Assembly (NCBI RefSeq): GCF_000427405.1
Contig: NZ_KE386491.1
Span: forward strand, 789,001-853,000
Source: Flectobacillus major DSM 103
GTDB lineage: Bacteria > Bacteroidota > Bacteroidia > Cytophagales > Spirosomataceae
Direction of reading: 5' to 3'
Length of the DNA: 64,000 nucleotides
Shown here: positions 17,410 to 26,723 of the stretch, piece by piece
Layout of the letters: the number at the start of each line of letters is the position of its first letter
How positions within the stretch are numbered: position 1 is the first letter of the stretch
Position numbers and translations under genes: made by a program
The notes under the pieces: model-generated
Databases searched by the model: none
What the model saw: only the letters and a program-made list of their open reading frames with translations
Told to the model about the DNA's origin: nothing

Positions 17410-19035
17410 CTATAGGATAAATCTAGTTGACAAGAAGTTAGATTCTTGATTTTCAACGATTTGATTTACTAAAGTTTTGTTTTCAGCCGTTTGTTTAGTA
17501 GCTACAACGGTTCTTATTGAGAACGAACGCAAAGCTGCTGTTACCGATAGCGTTCCCTCTGCCGAATCTTTCCGACCTGTGAAAGGGAAGGTGTCTGGGC
17601 CACGCTGACATTGGGCGTTGATATTTACACGCGATACTTGGTTGACAGTAGCATCAATCAATTCTGAAATTTGATGAACGTCTGTACCAAAAATCGAAAC
17701 TTGTTGACCGTGCGATGAAGCCGTAATATAATCGATAGGCTCTTCGATATTGCTAAAAGAAGCCACAGGTACAACAGGGCCAAATTGTTCTTCGTGCCAA
17801 ACTTTCATTTTGCTATTTACAGGTGAAAGAAGAGCAGGATACACAAACGATTTGAAGCTTTCGCCACCACCTTCATTGATTACTTTTGCCCCATGTAATT
17901 TAGCATCTTCAACCAATTCTTTCAAATACGCAGGTTTGTTTGGTTCAGGAAGTGGTGTAATATTTACGCCTTTTTCCCACATTAGGCCGAGCTTGAGTTT
18001 TGAAATTTCTTCGGCCATACGGGCATTGAATTTGTCAATCAAAGACTCATGCACAAACATGATTTTCAATGCAGTACAACGTTGGCCATTGAACGACAAT
18101 GAACCTAACATACATTCTTTTACGGCCAGTTCAAGGTCTGAACTTTCGGTTACGATAGCTGCATTTTTTGCATCCAAGCCCAAGATTGCTCTTAAACGGT
18201 TTACTTTAGGGTGCATTTTTTTCAGCTTATCGGCTACTTTCGACGAACCTATCAGGGTTAAAACATCAATTTTTCCAGACTCCATCAAACTAGGAATTAC
18301 CGAATTGCCACGACCATATACGGTATTGATTACACCCGCTGGGAACGAGTCTTTGAATGCCTCCAACAATGGATAGTGCAATAATGTACCATGTTTTGGT
18401 GGTTTAAATAACAAGGTATTACCCATGATAAGGGCAGGAATCAAGGTAGTAAAAGTTTCATTCAATGGGTAGTTGAACGGCCCCATACACAATACTACAC
18501 CTAGTGGCGAGCGACGAACCTGCCCGATAATTCCTTCTTCAATCAAGAATGTTGACGAATTGCGGTCAATATCTTTCAAAGCATCGATAGTATCGTAAAT
18601 ATACTGAACAGTACGGTCAAACTCTTTTTGGGAATCGCCCAAAGATTTACCAATTTCCCACATCAATAATTTTACGACTTCGTCACGTTTTTGAATCATT
18701 TTTTGCGTAAAACGCTCAACACATTCAATACGTTGTGGTACGCTCATCGAAGGCCATTCGCCACGACCGTTGTTGTAGGCTTTTACTGCCGCATACAAAA
18801 CCTCCATGGCATCGGGTGCGTCGGTAATAGGGTACGAACCAATGCGTTTTTGTTCTAAACCATTTGGCGTTTGTATATATATAGGCGACCACACATCTTG
18901 TGTTTTGCCTGCCCATTGACGCATTTCGCCATTGACCAAGTACTCACGTTGCTCGATAGGCTCGGTGATATTGTATTCTGCCGGAATATCTGCTTCCGAA
19001 GGAAAGAGATGTTCAAATTTTGTTATATTACTCAT
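17410..19035 (-). CDS. gapN: Aldehyde dehydrogenase, NADP-dependent glyceraldehyde-3-phosphate type
   Basis: The 541-aa protein is an ALDH superfamily member. The active-site segment Phe-Asn-Gly-Gln-Arg-Cys-Thr-Ala-Leu-Lys carries the catalytic Cys at residue 320, and Gly-Pro-Phe-Asn-Tyr-Pro at about 185-190 belongs to the cofactor site. Cys-Thr-Ala-Leu-Lys and the preserved Arg/Gln set near the C-terminus (Gln-Cys-Gln-Arg-Gly-Pro-Asp) resemble non-phosphorylating GAPDH, which oxidises glyceraldehyde-3-phosphate to 3-phosphoglycerate with NADP. The region that normally reads Glu-Leu-Gly-Gly-Lys with the general-base Glu reads Gly-Leu-Asp-Ala-Lys here. Assignment to GapN rather than another ALDH is likely but not certain. 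Confidence 0.82.
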   Translation of the reverse strand: MSNITKFEHLFPSEADIPAEYNITEPIEQREYLVNGEMRQWAGKTQDVWSPIYIQTPNGLEQKRIGSYPITDAPDAMEVLYAAVKAYNNGRGEWPSMSVPQRIECVERFTQKMIQKRDEVVKLLMWEIGKSLGDSQKEFDRTVQYIYDTIDALKDIDRNSSTFLIEEGIIGQVRRSPLGVVLCMGPFNYPLNETFTTLIPALIMGNTLLFKPPKHGTLLHYPLLEAFKDSFPAGVINTVYGRGNSVIPSLMESGKIDVLTLIGSSKVADKLKKMHPKVNRLRAILGLDAKNAAIVTESSDLELAVKECMLGSLSFNGQRCTALKIMFVHESLIDKFNARMAEEISKLKLGLMWEKGVNITPLPEPNKPAYLKELVEDAKLHGAKVINEGGGESFKSFVYPALLSPVNSKMKVWHEEQFGPVVPVASFSNIEEPIDYITASSHGQQVSIFGTDVHQISELIDATVNQVSRVNINAQCQRGPDTFPFTGRKDSAEGTLSVTAALRSFSIRTVVATKQTAENKTLVNQIVENQESNFLSTRFIL

Positions 19036-19306
19036 AATAGATTTGAATAGATTCTATTGGTTTGAGATTACTTACTATTTTACTAACAAATGAATTTACT
19101 TTTAAGTGCTTTTTGTTGCTATGAATTGTACAATTTTAGCGATTTGAATTCTTGGCAAAGTTCAATAAAAACCTAAATGCAAAAATAAACCATCTGTTTT
19201 TCTTGAAAAATAACAATATTCAATAAGAAAAAGATAAAAATAAAGTCTACAGCCTCAATAGATTGTTATTTTGGCTAGTATTATACTCAACAACAGCTTG
19301 GGCATA

Positions 19307-19355
19307 AAAAAAGGTTTGAGTATTGCCTTTTAAAGACTAACTCAAACCTTTTTTA
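19307..19355 (-). terminator. Hairpin terminator for the DUF4332 gene
   Basis: A 15-bp perfect stem at 19307-19321 and 19340-19354, ending in an A/T tract. The remaining 270 bp up to the gapN start (19036-19306) is AT-rich with no feature recognised. Confidence 0.85.
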
Positions 19356-19373
19356 CTCGTAATATAATACTTA

Positions 19374-19781
19374 TTAATGCGTCACTTTAGGTTCTAATTC
19401 TTTTGCAAAATCAATAAATCCTTCTACCTGAGAAAGGCTAGGAACTCGGCCACTCAAGCCTTTTGCATCGTTGACTTCAATTAATTTTGCATGAAGATTG
19501 GTAGCATTGCGGGTTGCTAATTCCTTAACTGTGTCTACACCTGCGGCTTCTAACAAATCTGAAAGTTCTTCGGCAACACCTTTAATTCTGAACAAATCAG
19601 CCATATTTACCCAACGAAGAATACGACTTTCGTCGATGCCTGTTTTTTCTGCTAATTCTTTACGGCCTTTTTTTGATGCACCTACTTCCAATAACTCTTC
19701 AACAGTTTTGATATCTACTGTTCCTAGTTTTTCTGTATAAACTGGACCAATTCCTTCGATGTCTGAAATTTTGTACGCCAT
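19374..19781 (-). CDS. DUF4332 helix-hairpin-helix protein
   Basis: A 135-aa soluble protein. Its N-terminal Ile-Glu-Gly-Ile-Gly-Pro-Val-Tyr is a helix-hairpin-helix signature, and a second, related unit begins with Phe-Arg-Ile-Lys-Gly-Val-Ala near residue 62, so the protein is a pair of HhH-like repeats. DUF4332 proteins are small and common in Bacteroidota and Cyanobacteria. A nucleic-acid-binding role is suggested by the fold but not shown. It has its own terminator. Confidence 0.85.
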   Translation of the reverse strand: MAYKISDIEGIGPVYTEKLGTVDIKTVEELLEVGASKKGRKELAEKTGIDESRILRWVNMADLFRIKGVAEELSDLLEAAGVDTVKELATRNATNLHAKLIEVNDAKGLSGRVPSLSQVEGFIDFAKELEPKVTH

Positions 19782-19975
19782 TTTTCTAAAGTTTAAATTG
19801 GGGCTATGTTGATTGTTTCTATAAATACTTTTACGCTTTGTGGGGTAATAAGCTAATTACAAAGCCTCAAATTGCAATAAATAATTTGAATAGTCAATAG
19901 ACCACAATAATCTTTAGTAAACGGTTTACTCAAATGATTTTTTTGAGTGCCTAAGCCCAGGCTCAAGTAGTGGGT

Positions 19976-20161
19976 TTAGGCATATTGCTTGAGCTGATAT
20001 TTTTTTCGTAACTGGTTGATTAAAAACTTCTTTTGGGCTGTAAAGCTGTCGGGGTGTAGCTCGTTGAATATCTTTTTCAATTCAGCAAAATGCTGAGGAT
20101 TGTCCCATAAAAAGATTTCAGCATTGATGTTTTTTTGTTCTAAATATTGTTCAAATACCAT
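19976..20161 (-). CDS. Small conserved hypothetical protein
   Basis: A 61-aa protein starting Met-Val-Phe-Glu-Gln-Tyr-Leu-Glu. It has a basic C-terminus (Gln-Leu-Arg-Lys-Lys-Tyr) and the segment His-Pro-Asp-Ser-Phe-Thr-Ala-Gln-Lys-Lys, a pattern I associate with short Cytophagales proteins of unknown function. The ATG at 20161 is chosen over a TTG three codons upstream. No domain is recognised. It has no signal peptide, lies 110 bp downstream of the MFS gene on the same strand, and may be cotranscribed with it. Confidence 0.6.
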   Translation of the reverse strand: MVFEQYLEQKNINAEIFLWDNPQHFAELKKIFNELHPDSFTAQKKFLINQLRKKYQLKQYA

Positions 20162-20271
20162 TGTTATCAATCATTGAAAGGTACGAAATAATTGGATAAA
20201 CTATATTTAATAAAATCACTATAAATGGAGAATTACCTCTTTGAAACCTATTTTTGCCAATAACTCTATTT

Positions 20272-21453
20272 TCAGCTATTAGCGGTGTTTGGCTTTTTTC
20301 GTAATGTCCATAAATATACCAAGCTGACCAATGCCAAAAATGCAGATAAGAAATAAGGAATAGGAAGGTTATGGGCATTGCCTTGATATATTTTTCCAGC
20401 AAAAACCGCCCCAATACCAATTCCTGCTTCTAGGGCAATATACATGGTTGCCATGGCTCGTCCTCTGAATCGTTCGTCGGAAAGGTCGACTGTCCAAGCT
20501 GTAAGTGTTGGTGTATTGAAACCCCACGAAAACCCAAATAAAATAGAAGCTAGAATAAAGGTATATAACGATTGGGCAAATCCCAACATAATCATTGATA
20601 CAATTAATAAGATAGAAGAAATAATCAAAACAGGAATACGGCCATATTTGTCTGAGCTTTTGGCAAAAAACATCCGTACCATAAGCGATGCAATGGTATA
20701 AATAGTAAAAAATATACCTTTGTTGCTCATTCCCAATAATTTGGTTTGGTCAGGAATAAGTGTTAGCAATACCCCCGACGAAAACGATACCAATAGCATA
20801 ACCAAAAATGTAGGCATGACACGTGGCTCAAAAACATCGACCCAGCCAATTTTGAAAAGTGAAAGTGAGAATTTTTGTTTTTGGGTTTTAGGAAGCGTTT
20901 CCTCCATATTGGCCAAAATCAAAATAGATAATAAGGCAAATGCCGATGATGTGTAAAACATCGTATTGATAGAAAAAATGTCAGCCAAATATCCTCCAAT
21001 TGTAGGGCCAAGCGACATCCCCGTTGCCGTAAAAATACCTAACATACCCTGAGCTTCGCCACGCCTATCTTCAGGAATAATATCGGCCACATAAGCTGCC
21101 GTAGCTGTGGGTTTTGTACCAGTCGAAAGCCCATGAATAAAACGAAGAAACAAAAAACCTGCCACTGTATGAACAAACGGATAGATACCCCCACACACAA
21201 AACAGACAATAGAGCCAAATGCCATAATAGGTACACGACCGATAGAGTCGGTGAGTTTTCCAGAAAATGGTCTTGAAAAACCTGCTGTTAGGGTAAACAA
21301 TGCAATAATATATCCGATATATTCTTTGCCTCCCATACTAGCCAAGTAGTCGGGTAGTTCAGGAATCATCATTTGAAAACTTGCCGAGAATAAGAAATTA
21401 CTTAAACATAAAAGCCAGAATTGAAGGGTATAAATTGATTTTTGTTGAGTCAT
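20272..21453 (-). CDS. MFS transporter (drug:H+ antiporter-like)
   Basis: A 393-aa protein with about twelve hydrophobic helices. The loop 2-3 signature Gly-Lys-Leu-Thr-Asp-Ser-Ile-Gly-Arg-Val-Pro, and Gly-Pro-Thr-Ile-Gly-Gly-Tyr in helix 5 (antiporter motif C), place it near TetA/DHA1-type exporters. The second half carries the repeat of the loop motif (Lys-Ser-Ser-Asp-Lys-Tyr-Gly-Arg). The substrate is unknown. The ATG at 21453 is chosen; the in-frame extension to 21474 is short. No regulator is adjacent. Confidence 0.88.
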   Translation of the reverse strand: MTQQKSIYTLQFWLLCLSNFLFSASFQMMIPELPDYLASMGGKEYIGYIIALFTLTAGFSRPFSGKLTDSIGRVPIMAFGSIVCFVCGGIYPFVHTVAGFLFLRFIHGLSTGTKPTATAAYVADIIPEDRRGEAQGMLGIFTATGMSLGPTIGGYLADIFSINTMFYTSSAFALLSILILANMEETLPKTQKQKFSLSLFKIGWVDVFEPRVMPTFLVMLLVSFSSGVLLTLIPDQTKLLGMSNKGIFFTIYTIASLMVRMFFAKSSDKYGRIPVLIISSILLIVSMIMLGFAQSLYTFILASILFGFSWGFNTPTLTAWTVDLSDERFRGRAMATMYIALEAGIGIGAVFAGKIYQGNAHNLPIPYFLSAFLALVSLVYLWTLRKKPNTANS

Positions 21454-21609
21454 ATTATTGGGTTTGCCATGCAAAAATAGTTACTAAATAAAAAACAAAA
21501 CTTGATATAATCATCAATGATATTTGTAGAGCCAACGAATGGCTAGCTAATAAGACCAGTAGTAAAGTTTAAATAGCTTTTTAATATATATTCGGGCTTT
21601 GCTGATGTA

Positions 21610-22593
21610 TTATTTTTCAAAAACGGCTAGTAATTCTAAAGCAGCCTTAATCGGGAGTTTTTGCCCAGCTACTACGTCTTGTTCTATTAGGGGTAATTGG
21701 TTTGCTACTTGTGTGTTTTGGTAGAATCTTTCTTCCAATGTTTGCTTGATAAAATCGTGCATCCAAGCCAAATTTTGCTGTTGACGATTACTAATAAAAT
21801 GTCCATTATTTTGCAAAAGTTCACGATGCCGAACAATACTCTGCCATATATCATCAATTCCTTTGTTTTGTAAAGCCGAACAAGTAAGCACTTGTGGATA
21901 CCAGCCACTGCTATTGGTTGGGAAAAGATGTAAAGCATTTTCGTAGGCTATTTTGGCCTGTCGGGCTTGTAATTCATTGCCCGAATCGGTTTTAGTAATA
22001 GCAATCAAATCGGCCATTTCCATAATTCCTTTTTTGATACCCTGTAGTTCGTCGCCTGCCCCTGCCAACATTAGCAACAAAAAGAAATCTACCATACCAT
22101 GCACAAAGGTTTCGGATTGTCCTACGCCCACAGTTTCTATAATAATAACCTCAAAGCCTGCGGCTTCGCACAATAGCATAGTTTCACGGGTTTTGTGGGT
22201 AACTCCTCCCAGCGAAATACCTGCTGGCGAAGGCCGAATATAGGCCCGTGGCTCGCGTGAAAGCTCTTCCATACGGGTTTTGTCGCCAAGAATACTACCT
22301 TTCGATATTTGGCTACTAGGGTCAACAGCCAATACAGCAATTTTTTTGCCTTGATTGGTCAAAAACTTGCCAAAAGATTCGATAAAGGTACTTTTACCAA
22401 CACCTGGCACTCCTGTAATTCCAATTCTGACTGAGTTGCCTGTATGTGGCAAAACAGCCTCTAATACCTCACGAGCTAATTGTTTGTCTTCATCTAATTG
22501 GCTTTCAATCAAGGTTATAGCCCTACTCAATATAACACGGTTACCGTTCAAAACACCCGCGATGTATTCTTCTTTAGTAAGTCTTCTTTTCAT
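21610..22593 (-). CDS. meaB: Methylmalonyl-CoA mutase-associated GTPase MeaB
   Basis: A 327-aa G3E P-loop GTPase. The Walker A motif Gly-Val-Pro-Gly-Val-Gly-Lys-Ser is at residues 61-68, and Glu-Thr-Val-Gly-Val-Gly-Gln-Ser provides switch II. Ile-Thr-Lys-Thr-Asp corresponds to the base-specificity motif. MeaB loads and protects the B12 cofactor of methylmalonyl-CoA mutase. The mutase genes are not in this window. The frame is open to 22638, but Met-Lys-Arg-Arg-Leu-Thr at 22593 is the likely start. Confidence 0.94.
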   Translation of the reverse strand: MKRRLTKEEYIAGVLNGNRVILSRAITLIESQLDEDKQLAREVLEAVLPHTGNSVRIGITGVPGVGKSTFIESFGKFLTNQGKKIAVLAVDPSSQISKGSILGDKTRMEELSREPRAYIRPSPAGISLGGVTHKTRETMLLCEAAGFEVIIIETVGVGQSETFVHGMVDFFLLLMLAGAGDELQGIKKGIMEMADLIAITKTDSGNELQARQAKIAYENALHLFPTNSSGWYPQVLTCSALQNKGIDDIWQSIVRHRELLQNNGHFISNRQQQNLAWMHDFIKQTLEERFYQNTQVANQLPLIEQDVVAGQKLPIKAALELLAVFEK

Positions 22594-22875
22594 GGTTTTG
22601 TTTTTGTTATAAGTAAGCGACTTAGTCAATGCGAGCATAGTATCAATTCATTATTTATGTGTAGCGGTATTTTAGATGTAGGCAAAATGCTTGTAAATCG
22701 TATTTTAAGAACAATACAACTATTTTAGCTAGCTACCGAAATGCCAAATCTGATATATACATTTGATGATACTTCCTTTTCGTAGTGTAAAAATGATTAA
22801 TAGTATGATTATTAGACTTTTATTTATGCAAAACTAACGCGCCAGTTGAATCGTATGGTAAAGCCAATATGATCC

Positions 22876-23562
22876 TCAAGAGGTTTTTTTCTTGAGTAAA
22901 ATATGAGCCAAGAGTAAATCTTCAGGAGTGGTTATTTTAATATTTTCATAAGTTCCTTCTATCAAGTGAATCTCAAAACCTGCTGCTTCGGCCACGCTTG
23001 CGTCGTCGGTAAAAGTGGGTAATTCTTCTGTTTGGAAGGCTTTTTTGAGAAGTCCTACTTGGAACGTCTGAGGCGTTTGAATAAGCCTGACAGTGGAGCG
23101 GTCAACAGCCAATCCGTTTACACGAACCGAGTCTTTGGAAGGTACACTTACTACGGCTGTACCATTTTGGGCTGCAGTAATATAGCTATTGTTGATAACC
23201 GATGAGCTTACAAATGGCCTTACGCCATCGTGAATAGCTACAAGGCTGCTTTCGTCGGTAATAGTATCTAGGCCGTTTTTGCAAGATTGAAAACGGGAAG
23301 CCCCGCCCGAAACCAAACAGTGTGGTACTTGGCTAGCAACAGATTCATGAGTTTGACAAAGCGATTTCCAATAGGCTTGATGAGCTTGAGGTAATACCAA
23401 AATTAGCTCGATTGTGGGGTCTGCTTCCTTAAAACGCAGAAGCGTATGAAACAGAATAGGGAGGCCATTTAATTCGATAAATTGTTTGGGCAAATCACTT
23501 TGCATTCTACTGCCACTTCCTCCTGCTACGATGATAGCGAATTTTTTGAGAGACAAACTCAT
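22876..23562 (-). CDS. ispD: 2-C-methyl-D-erythritol 4-phosphate cytidylyltransferase
   Basis: A 228-aa enzyme of the MEP isoprenoid pathway that joins MEP and CTP to give CDP-methylerythritol. The N-terminal nucleotide-binding loop Ala-Gly-Gly-Ser-Gly-Ser-Arg-Met and Lys-Gln-Phe are intact, as is His-Asp-Gly-Val-Arg-Pro-Phe in the middle and the Thr-Pro-Gln-Thr-Phe segment. Length is normal. It lies downstream of queA on the same strand, but a hairpin separates them, so separate transcripts are likely. Confidence 0.95.
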   Translation of the reverse strand: MSLSLKKFAIIVAGGSGSRMQSDLPKQFIELNGLPILFHTLLRFKEADPTIELILVLPQAHQAYWKSLCQTHESVASQVPHCLVSGGASRFQSCKNGLDTITDESSLVAIHDGVRPFVSSSVINNSYITAAQNGTAVVSVPSKDSVRVNGLAVDRSTVRLIQTPQTFQVGLLKKAFQTEELPTFTDDASVAEAAGFEIHLIEGTYENIKITTPEDLLLAHILLKKKTS

Positions 23563-23592
23563 CTTCAGTACGAGTGATATATAAAATAAAGA

Positions 23593-23632
23593 AGTCGTAA
23601 GGATTTATACAACTACATAAACCCTTACGACT
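23593..23632 (-). terminator. Hairpin terminator between queA and ispD
   Basis: AGTCGTAAGG (23593-23602) pairs with CCTTACGACT (23623-23632), and the stem continues inward with TTTA / TAAA after one mismatch. It is placed to end queA transcription on the minus strand. Confidence 0.75.
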
Positions 23633-23652
23633 CACTAACAAAAAAATCAGAA

Positions 23653-24705
23653 TTATATAATTAGCATAGCATCGCCATAGCTGAAAAACTTGTATTTTTC
23701 TTTAATAGCAATTTCGTATGCTTCCTTAATCAACTCATAGCCACCAAATGCCGAAGTCATCATAATCAAAATAGATTCAGGCAAGTGGAAGTTTGTTAAT
23801 AGGGCATTAGGAATACGGAAATCGTAAGGAGGGAAGATAAACTTATCTGTCCAGCCTTCAATTGGTTTTAAGTGGCCATCTGCCGAAACCGACGATTCAA
23901 GGGCTTTTAATACCGTAGTACCAATAGCACAAATACGCTTGTTGTTGTCGATACCTGAGTTTACCAAATCACAAGTTTCTGAAGGAATCACAAAATTCTC
24001 AGAGTCTGTTTTGTGTTTGGTTAAATCCTCTACGTCTACCTGACGGAAAGTGCCCAAGCCTACGTGCAATGTCAAAGGCGTAAAAGTTACCCCTTTTAGC
24101 TCCATACGTTTCATGATGATTTTGTTGAAGTGCAAGCCTGCTGTTGGAGCAGCCACAGCACCTACGTGTTCAGCATAAATGGTTTGGTAGCGGTCTTCAT
24201 CGCTAGCTTCTACTTTACGTTTGAAGCGAATTTCGTCGGGGAGTGGGGTTTCGCCCAATTCATGAATAGCCTTCATCAAAGCATCGTGGTCGCCATCGTA
24301 CAAGAAACGAATTGTACGGCCACGAGAAGTAGTATTGTCAATTACCTCGGCAACCAAGTCGCTGTCGCCAAAGTAAAGCTTGTTACCCACACGAATTTTA
24401 CGAGCAGGGTCTACCAATACGTCCCAAAGGCGGTGTTCTCTGTTCAATTCACGAAGTAAAAAGACCTCAATCTTTGCTCCAGTTTTTTCTTTTTGGCCAA
24501 ATAAACGAGCCGGAAATACTTTGGTATTGTTAGTAATCAGTACATCGCCATCGTCAAAGTAGCTCAGGATGTCCGAAAACATTTTGTGTTCAATTTGCTT
24601 AGTCTTACGATTAACAACCATCAAACGAGATTCGCCGCGGTTCTCAGGTGGATACAAGGCAATCAAGCTTTGGGGAAGGTCAAATCTAAATTCCGAGAGT
24701 TTCAT
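23653..24705 (-). CDS. queA: tRNA preQ1(34) S-adenosylmethionine ribosyltransferase-isomerase QueA
   Basis: A 350-aa enzyme of queuosine synthesis that moves the ribosyl group of SAM onto preQ1 in tRNA. Family blocks are seen along the length: Asp-Leu-Pro-Gln-Ser-Leu-Ile-Ala near the start, Phe-Pro-Ala-Arg-Leu-Phe-Gly, Ala-Ala-Pro-Thr-Ala-Gly-Leu-His-Phe, His-Val-Gly-Leu-Gly-Thr-Phe, and Asn-Phe-His-Leu-Pro-Glu-Ser near the C-terminus. The frame remains open 50 codons upstream, but Met-Lys-Leu-Ser-Glu-Phe at 24705 is the conserved start. Confidence 0.96.
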   Translation of the reverse strand: MKLSEFRFDLPQSLIALYPPENRGESRLMVVNRKTKQIEHKMFSDILSYFDDGDVLITNNTKVFPARLFGQKEKTGAKIEVFLLRELNREHRLWDVLVDPARKIRVGNKLYFGDSDLVAEVIDNTTSRGRTIRFLYDGDHDALMKAIHELGETPLPDEIRFKRKVEASDEDRYQTIYAEHVGAVAAPTAGLHFNKIIMKRMELKGVTFTPLTLHVGLGTFRQVDVEDLTKHKTDSENFVIPSETCDLVNSGIDNNKRICAIGTTVLKALESSVSADGHLKPIEGWTDKFIFPPYDFRIPNALLTNFHLPESILIMMTSAFGGYELIKEAYEIAIKEKYKFFSYGDAMLII

Positions 24706-25342
24706 TCTGGTAGTTATTGCTGTTTTGTTATCAGTCAAGGTGATATGGGAGTTTAAAAATTTGGAAACTTTATTTATGTCAAAGCCCAATTTCTCAAGAC
24801 TCTCGACCTTAATGCGATTCTTGCAAATATACAATTTTAATATAGGGCTTGTCAATATGTATTTTTAGTTAATTACGTAATTAATCAAGTATTAGTATGA
24901 ATTACGAACGAAAAATACAATGTACAGATACTCCAAAAAGTACAAAAAATATGCTTCATGGCTATTTAAAAGCCTTTTTTCTGGGTAGAAAAAAAACTTC
25001 AATGCTCTGAAAAAAAAGCTAAGTTTTTTTTAGAAAAAATAAAATATTTTCAAAAAAAGTCCTATTTTATATAATATCGACCCCTAAATCAGCGTGGATA
25101 GCTCGTTGTTTTATATAACAAGAATGATGTAGGAATATTACTTATTGTAACATACGTTGGTGGAAAACGAGGGTTTTGGGGAAGGTACTTCAATGGATTA
25201 TTCATGGATAAATAGTTATTTAGGTTAAAGCAATTATTAAAGTACAATTAATCATTTTTGAAGCCTAAAAACAAATATATATGCCAAGAACTTAAAACAA
25301 TTTGAGCAAGTGGTTAGTTGACTTTGCATAACTAGTAGAAAT
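24706..25342. other. Long divergent intergenic region
   Basis: 637 bp lie between the divergent queA and photolyase genes. The middle (about 24990-25080) is extremely A/T-rich with homopolymer runs. I find no coding remnant, RNA gene or strong hairpin. TGACTTTG at about 25319-25326 resembles the -7 element with one mismatch, but no -33 partner is at the right distance. Confidence 0.35.
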
Positions 25343-26650
25343 ATGTCGAAGAATACACTTTTTTGGTTTAGACGAGATTTAAGATTACACGATAATGCTG
25401 GCCTTTATCAGGCTTTGAAGGCTGGCAAACCTGTTATTCCTATCTTTATTTTTGATACTAATATTTTGGATAAACTAGCTGAAAAGCAGGATAGGAGGGT
25501 CGAGTTTATTCATCGGGCCATTGGGGCTTTGCAAACAGAACTGGTGGCCTTGGGCAGTAGTTTGGTTGTAAAATACGGTACTCCTGAGGCAATTATTCCG
25601 CAGTTGTTGGATAAATATGATGTGGAGGCTATTTATACCAATCACGATTATGAACTTTATGGGCAACACCGTGACGCTATGGTACAAGAATACCTTCAGT
25701 CGGAAGGAGTGGAATTTTATACTTTCAAAGACCAAGTTATTTTTGAAAAAGACGAGGTGTTATCTAATACCAAAACACCCTATACGGTATTTACACCTTA
25801 CAGCCGTAAGTGGAAAGAGAAACTAACGGATTTCTATACGAAGCCATATCCTACCGAAAAATACTTTCAACATTTTGCTCAAATCAGTCCAGTGGAGGTT
25901 CCGAGTTTGGAAAGTATGGGTTTTGTGGCTACAGGTATTAGTTTTCCTGCCAGAGAGGTTCGTGATAGTATCATCCAAAAATATGCAGAGAATCGTGATT
26001 TTCCTGCTATATCGGGTACAAGTCGGCTTTCGGTGCATCTAAGGTTTGGAACACTGAGTATTCGAGCGTTGGTAAAAACAGCACAACGCTTGTCGGAAAC
26101 ATGGCTTAATGAGCTTATTTGGCGAGACTTTTACTTCAATATTCTGCATCATTTTCCCTATATTGGCGAAGGGCATGCTTTCAGAAAAGAATATGATTCG
26201 ATTACCTGGCGTAATAATCCTGTGGAGTTTGAGGCATGGTGCAAGGGCAAAACGGGGTATCCTATTGTAGATGCTGGTATGCGTGAGCTCAATGCTACGG
26301 GGTTTATGCACAACCGAGTACGTATGATTGTGGCGAGTTTTTTGACCAAGCATTTATTGATAGATTGGCGTTGGGGGGAAGCTTATTTTGCTCAAAAGTT
26401 ACTCGACTTTGACTTTGCTGCCAACAATGGAGGCTGGCAGTGGGCTTCGGGAAGTGGCTGTGATGCCGCTCCGTACTTTAGGGTATTTAATCCTACTTTA
26501 CAAACACAAAAGTTTGATAAACAGTTGGAATATATCAAAAAATGGGTTTCCGAATTAAATACGCTTAGCTATCCACAACCTATTGTAAATCATGAATTTG
26601 CAAGGAAAAGAGTGTTGGATGCGTATCAAAAAGCCTTGAAAAAAGAATAG
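25343..26650 (+). CDS. phrB: Deoxyribodipyrimidine photolyase (class I, FAD)
   Basis: A 435-aa light-driven DNA repair enzyme that splits cyclobutane pyrimidine dimers. The N-terminal antenna domain starts with Phe-Trp-Phe-Arg-Arg-Asp-Leu-Arg-Leu-His-Asp-Asn. The C-terminal FAD domain has the Thr-Ser-Arg-Leu-Ser segment, Leu-Ile-Trp-Arg-Asp-Phe-Tyr, Asp-Ala-Gly-Met-Arg-Glu-Leu, Met-His-Asn-Arg-Val-Arg-Met, and Asn-Asn-Gly-Gly-Trp-Gln-Trp. The Trp-rich segments fit the electron-transfer chain. A repair enzyme is more likely than a cryptochrome, given the intact Asn/Trp set. It stands alone and ends in a 20-bp hairpin. Confidence 0.94.
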   Translation: MSKNTLFWFRRDLRLHDNAGLYQALKAGKPVIPIFIFDTNILDKLAEKQDRRVEFIHRAIGALQTELVALGSSLVVKYGTPEAIIPQLLDKYDVEAIYTNHDYELYGQHRDAMVQEYLQSEGVEFYTFKDQVIFEKDEVLSNTKTPYTVFTPYSRKWKEKLTDFYTKPYPTEKYFQHFAQISPVEVPSLESMGFVATGISFPAREVRDSIIQKYAENRDFPAISGTSRLSVHLRFGTLSIRALVKTAQRLSETWLNELIWRDFYFNILHHFPYIGEGHAFRKEYDSITWRNNPVEFEAWCKGKTGYPIVDAGMRELNATGFMHNRVRMIVASFLTKHLLIDWRWGEAYFAQKLLDFDFAANNGGWQWASGSGCDAAPYFRVFNPTLQTQKFDKQLEYIKKWVSELNTLSYPQPIVNHEFARKRVLDAYQKALKKE

Positions 26651-26656
26651 ACAACC

Positions 26657-26706
26657 AAACGGTTTCTTAGTGCATAGTCTTTTTATGCACTAAGAAACCG
26701 TTTTAT
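26657..26706. terminator. Bidirectional hairpin terminator
   Basis: A perfect 20-bp stem at 26657-26676 and 26684-26703 with a 7-nt loop, between the convergent photolyase and GH140 genes. Confidence 0.9.
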
Positions 26707-26723
26707 CGTTAAAGTAGTATCTA

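Noticed and set aside
17750-18376. 208-codon plus-strand frame inside the GapN-like gene
   Set aside because: It lies wholly antisense to a well-supported enzyme gene and has no protein-family character.
24990-25080. Extremely A/T-rich tract considered as a replication origin
   Set aside because: No DnaA-box cluster or replication gene was seen nearby; it is probably just a divergent promoter region.
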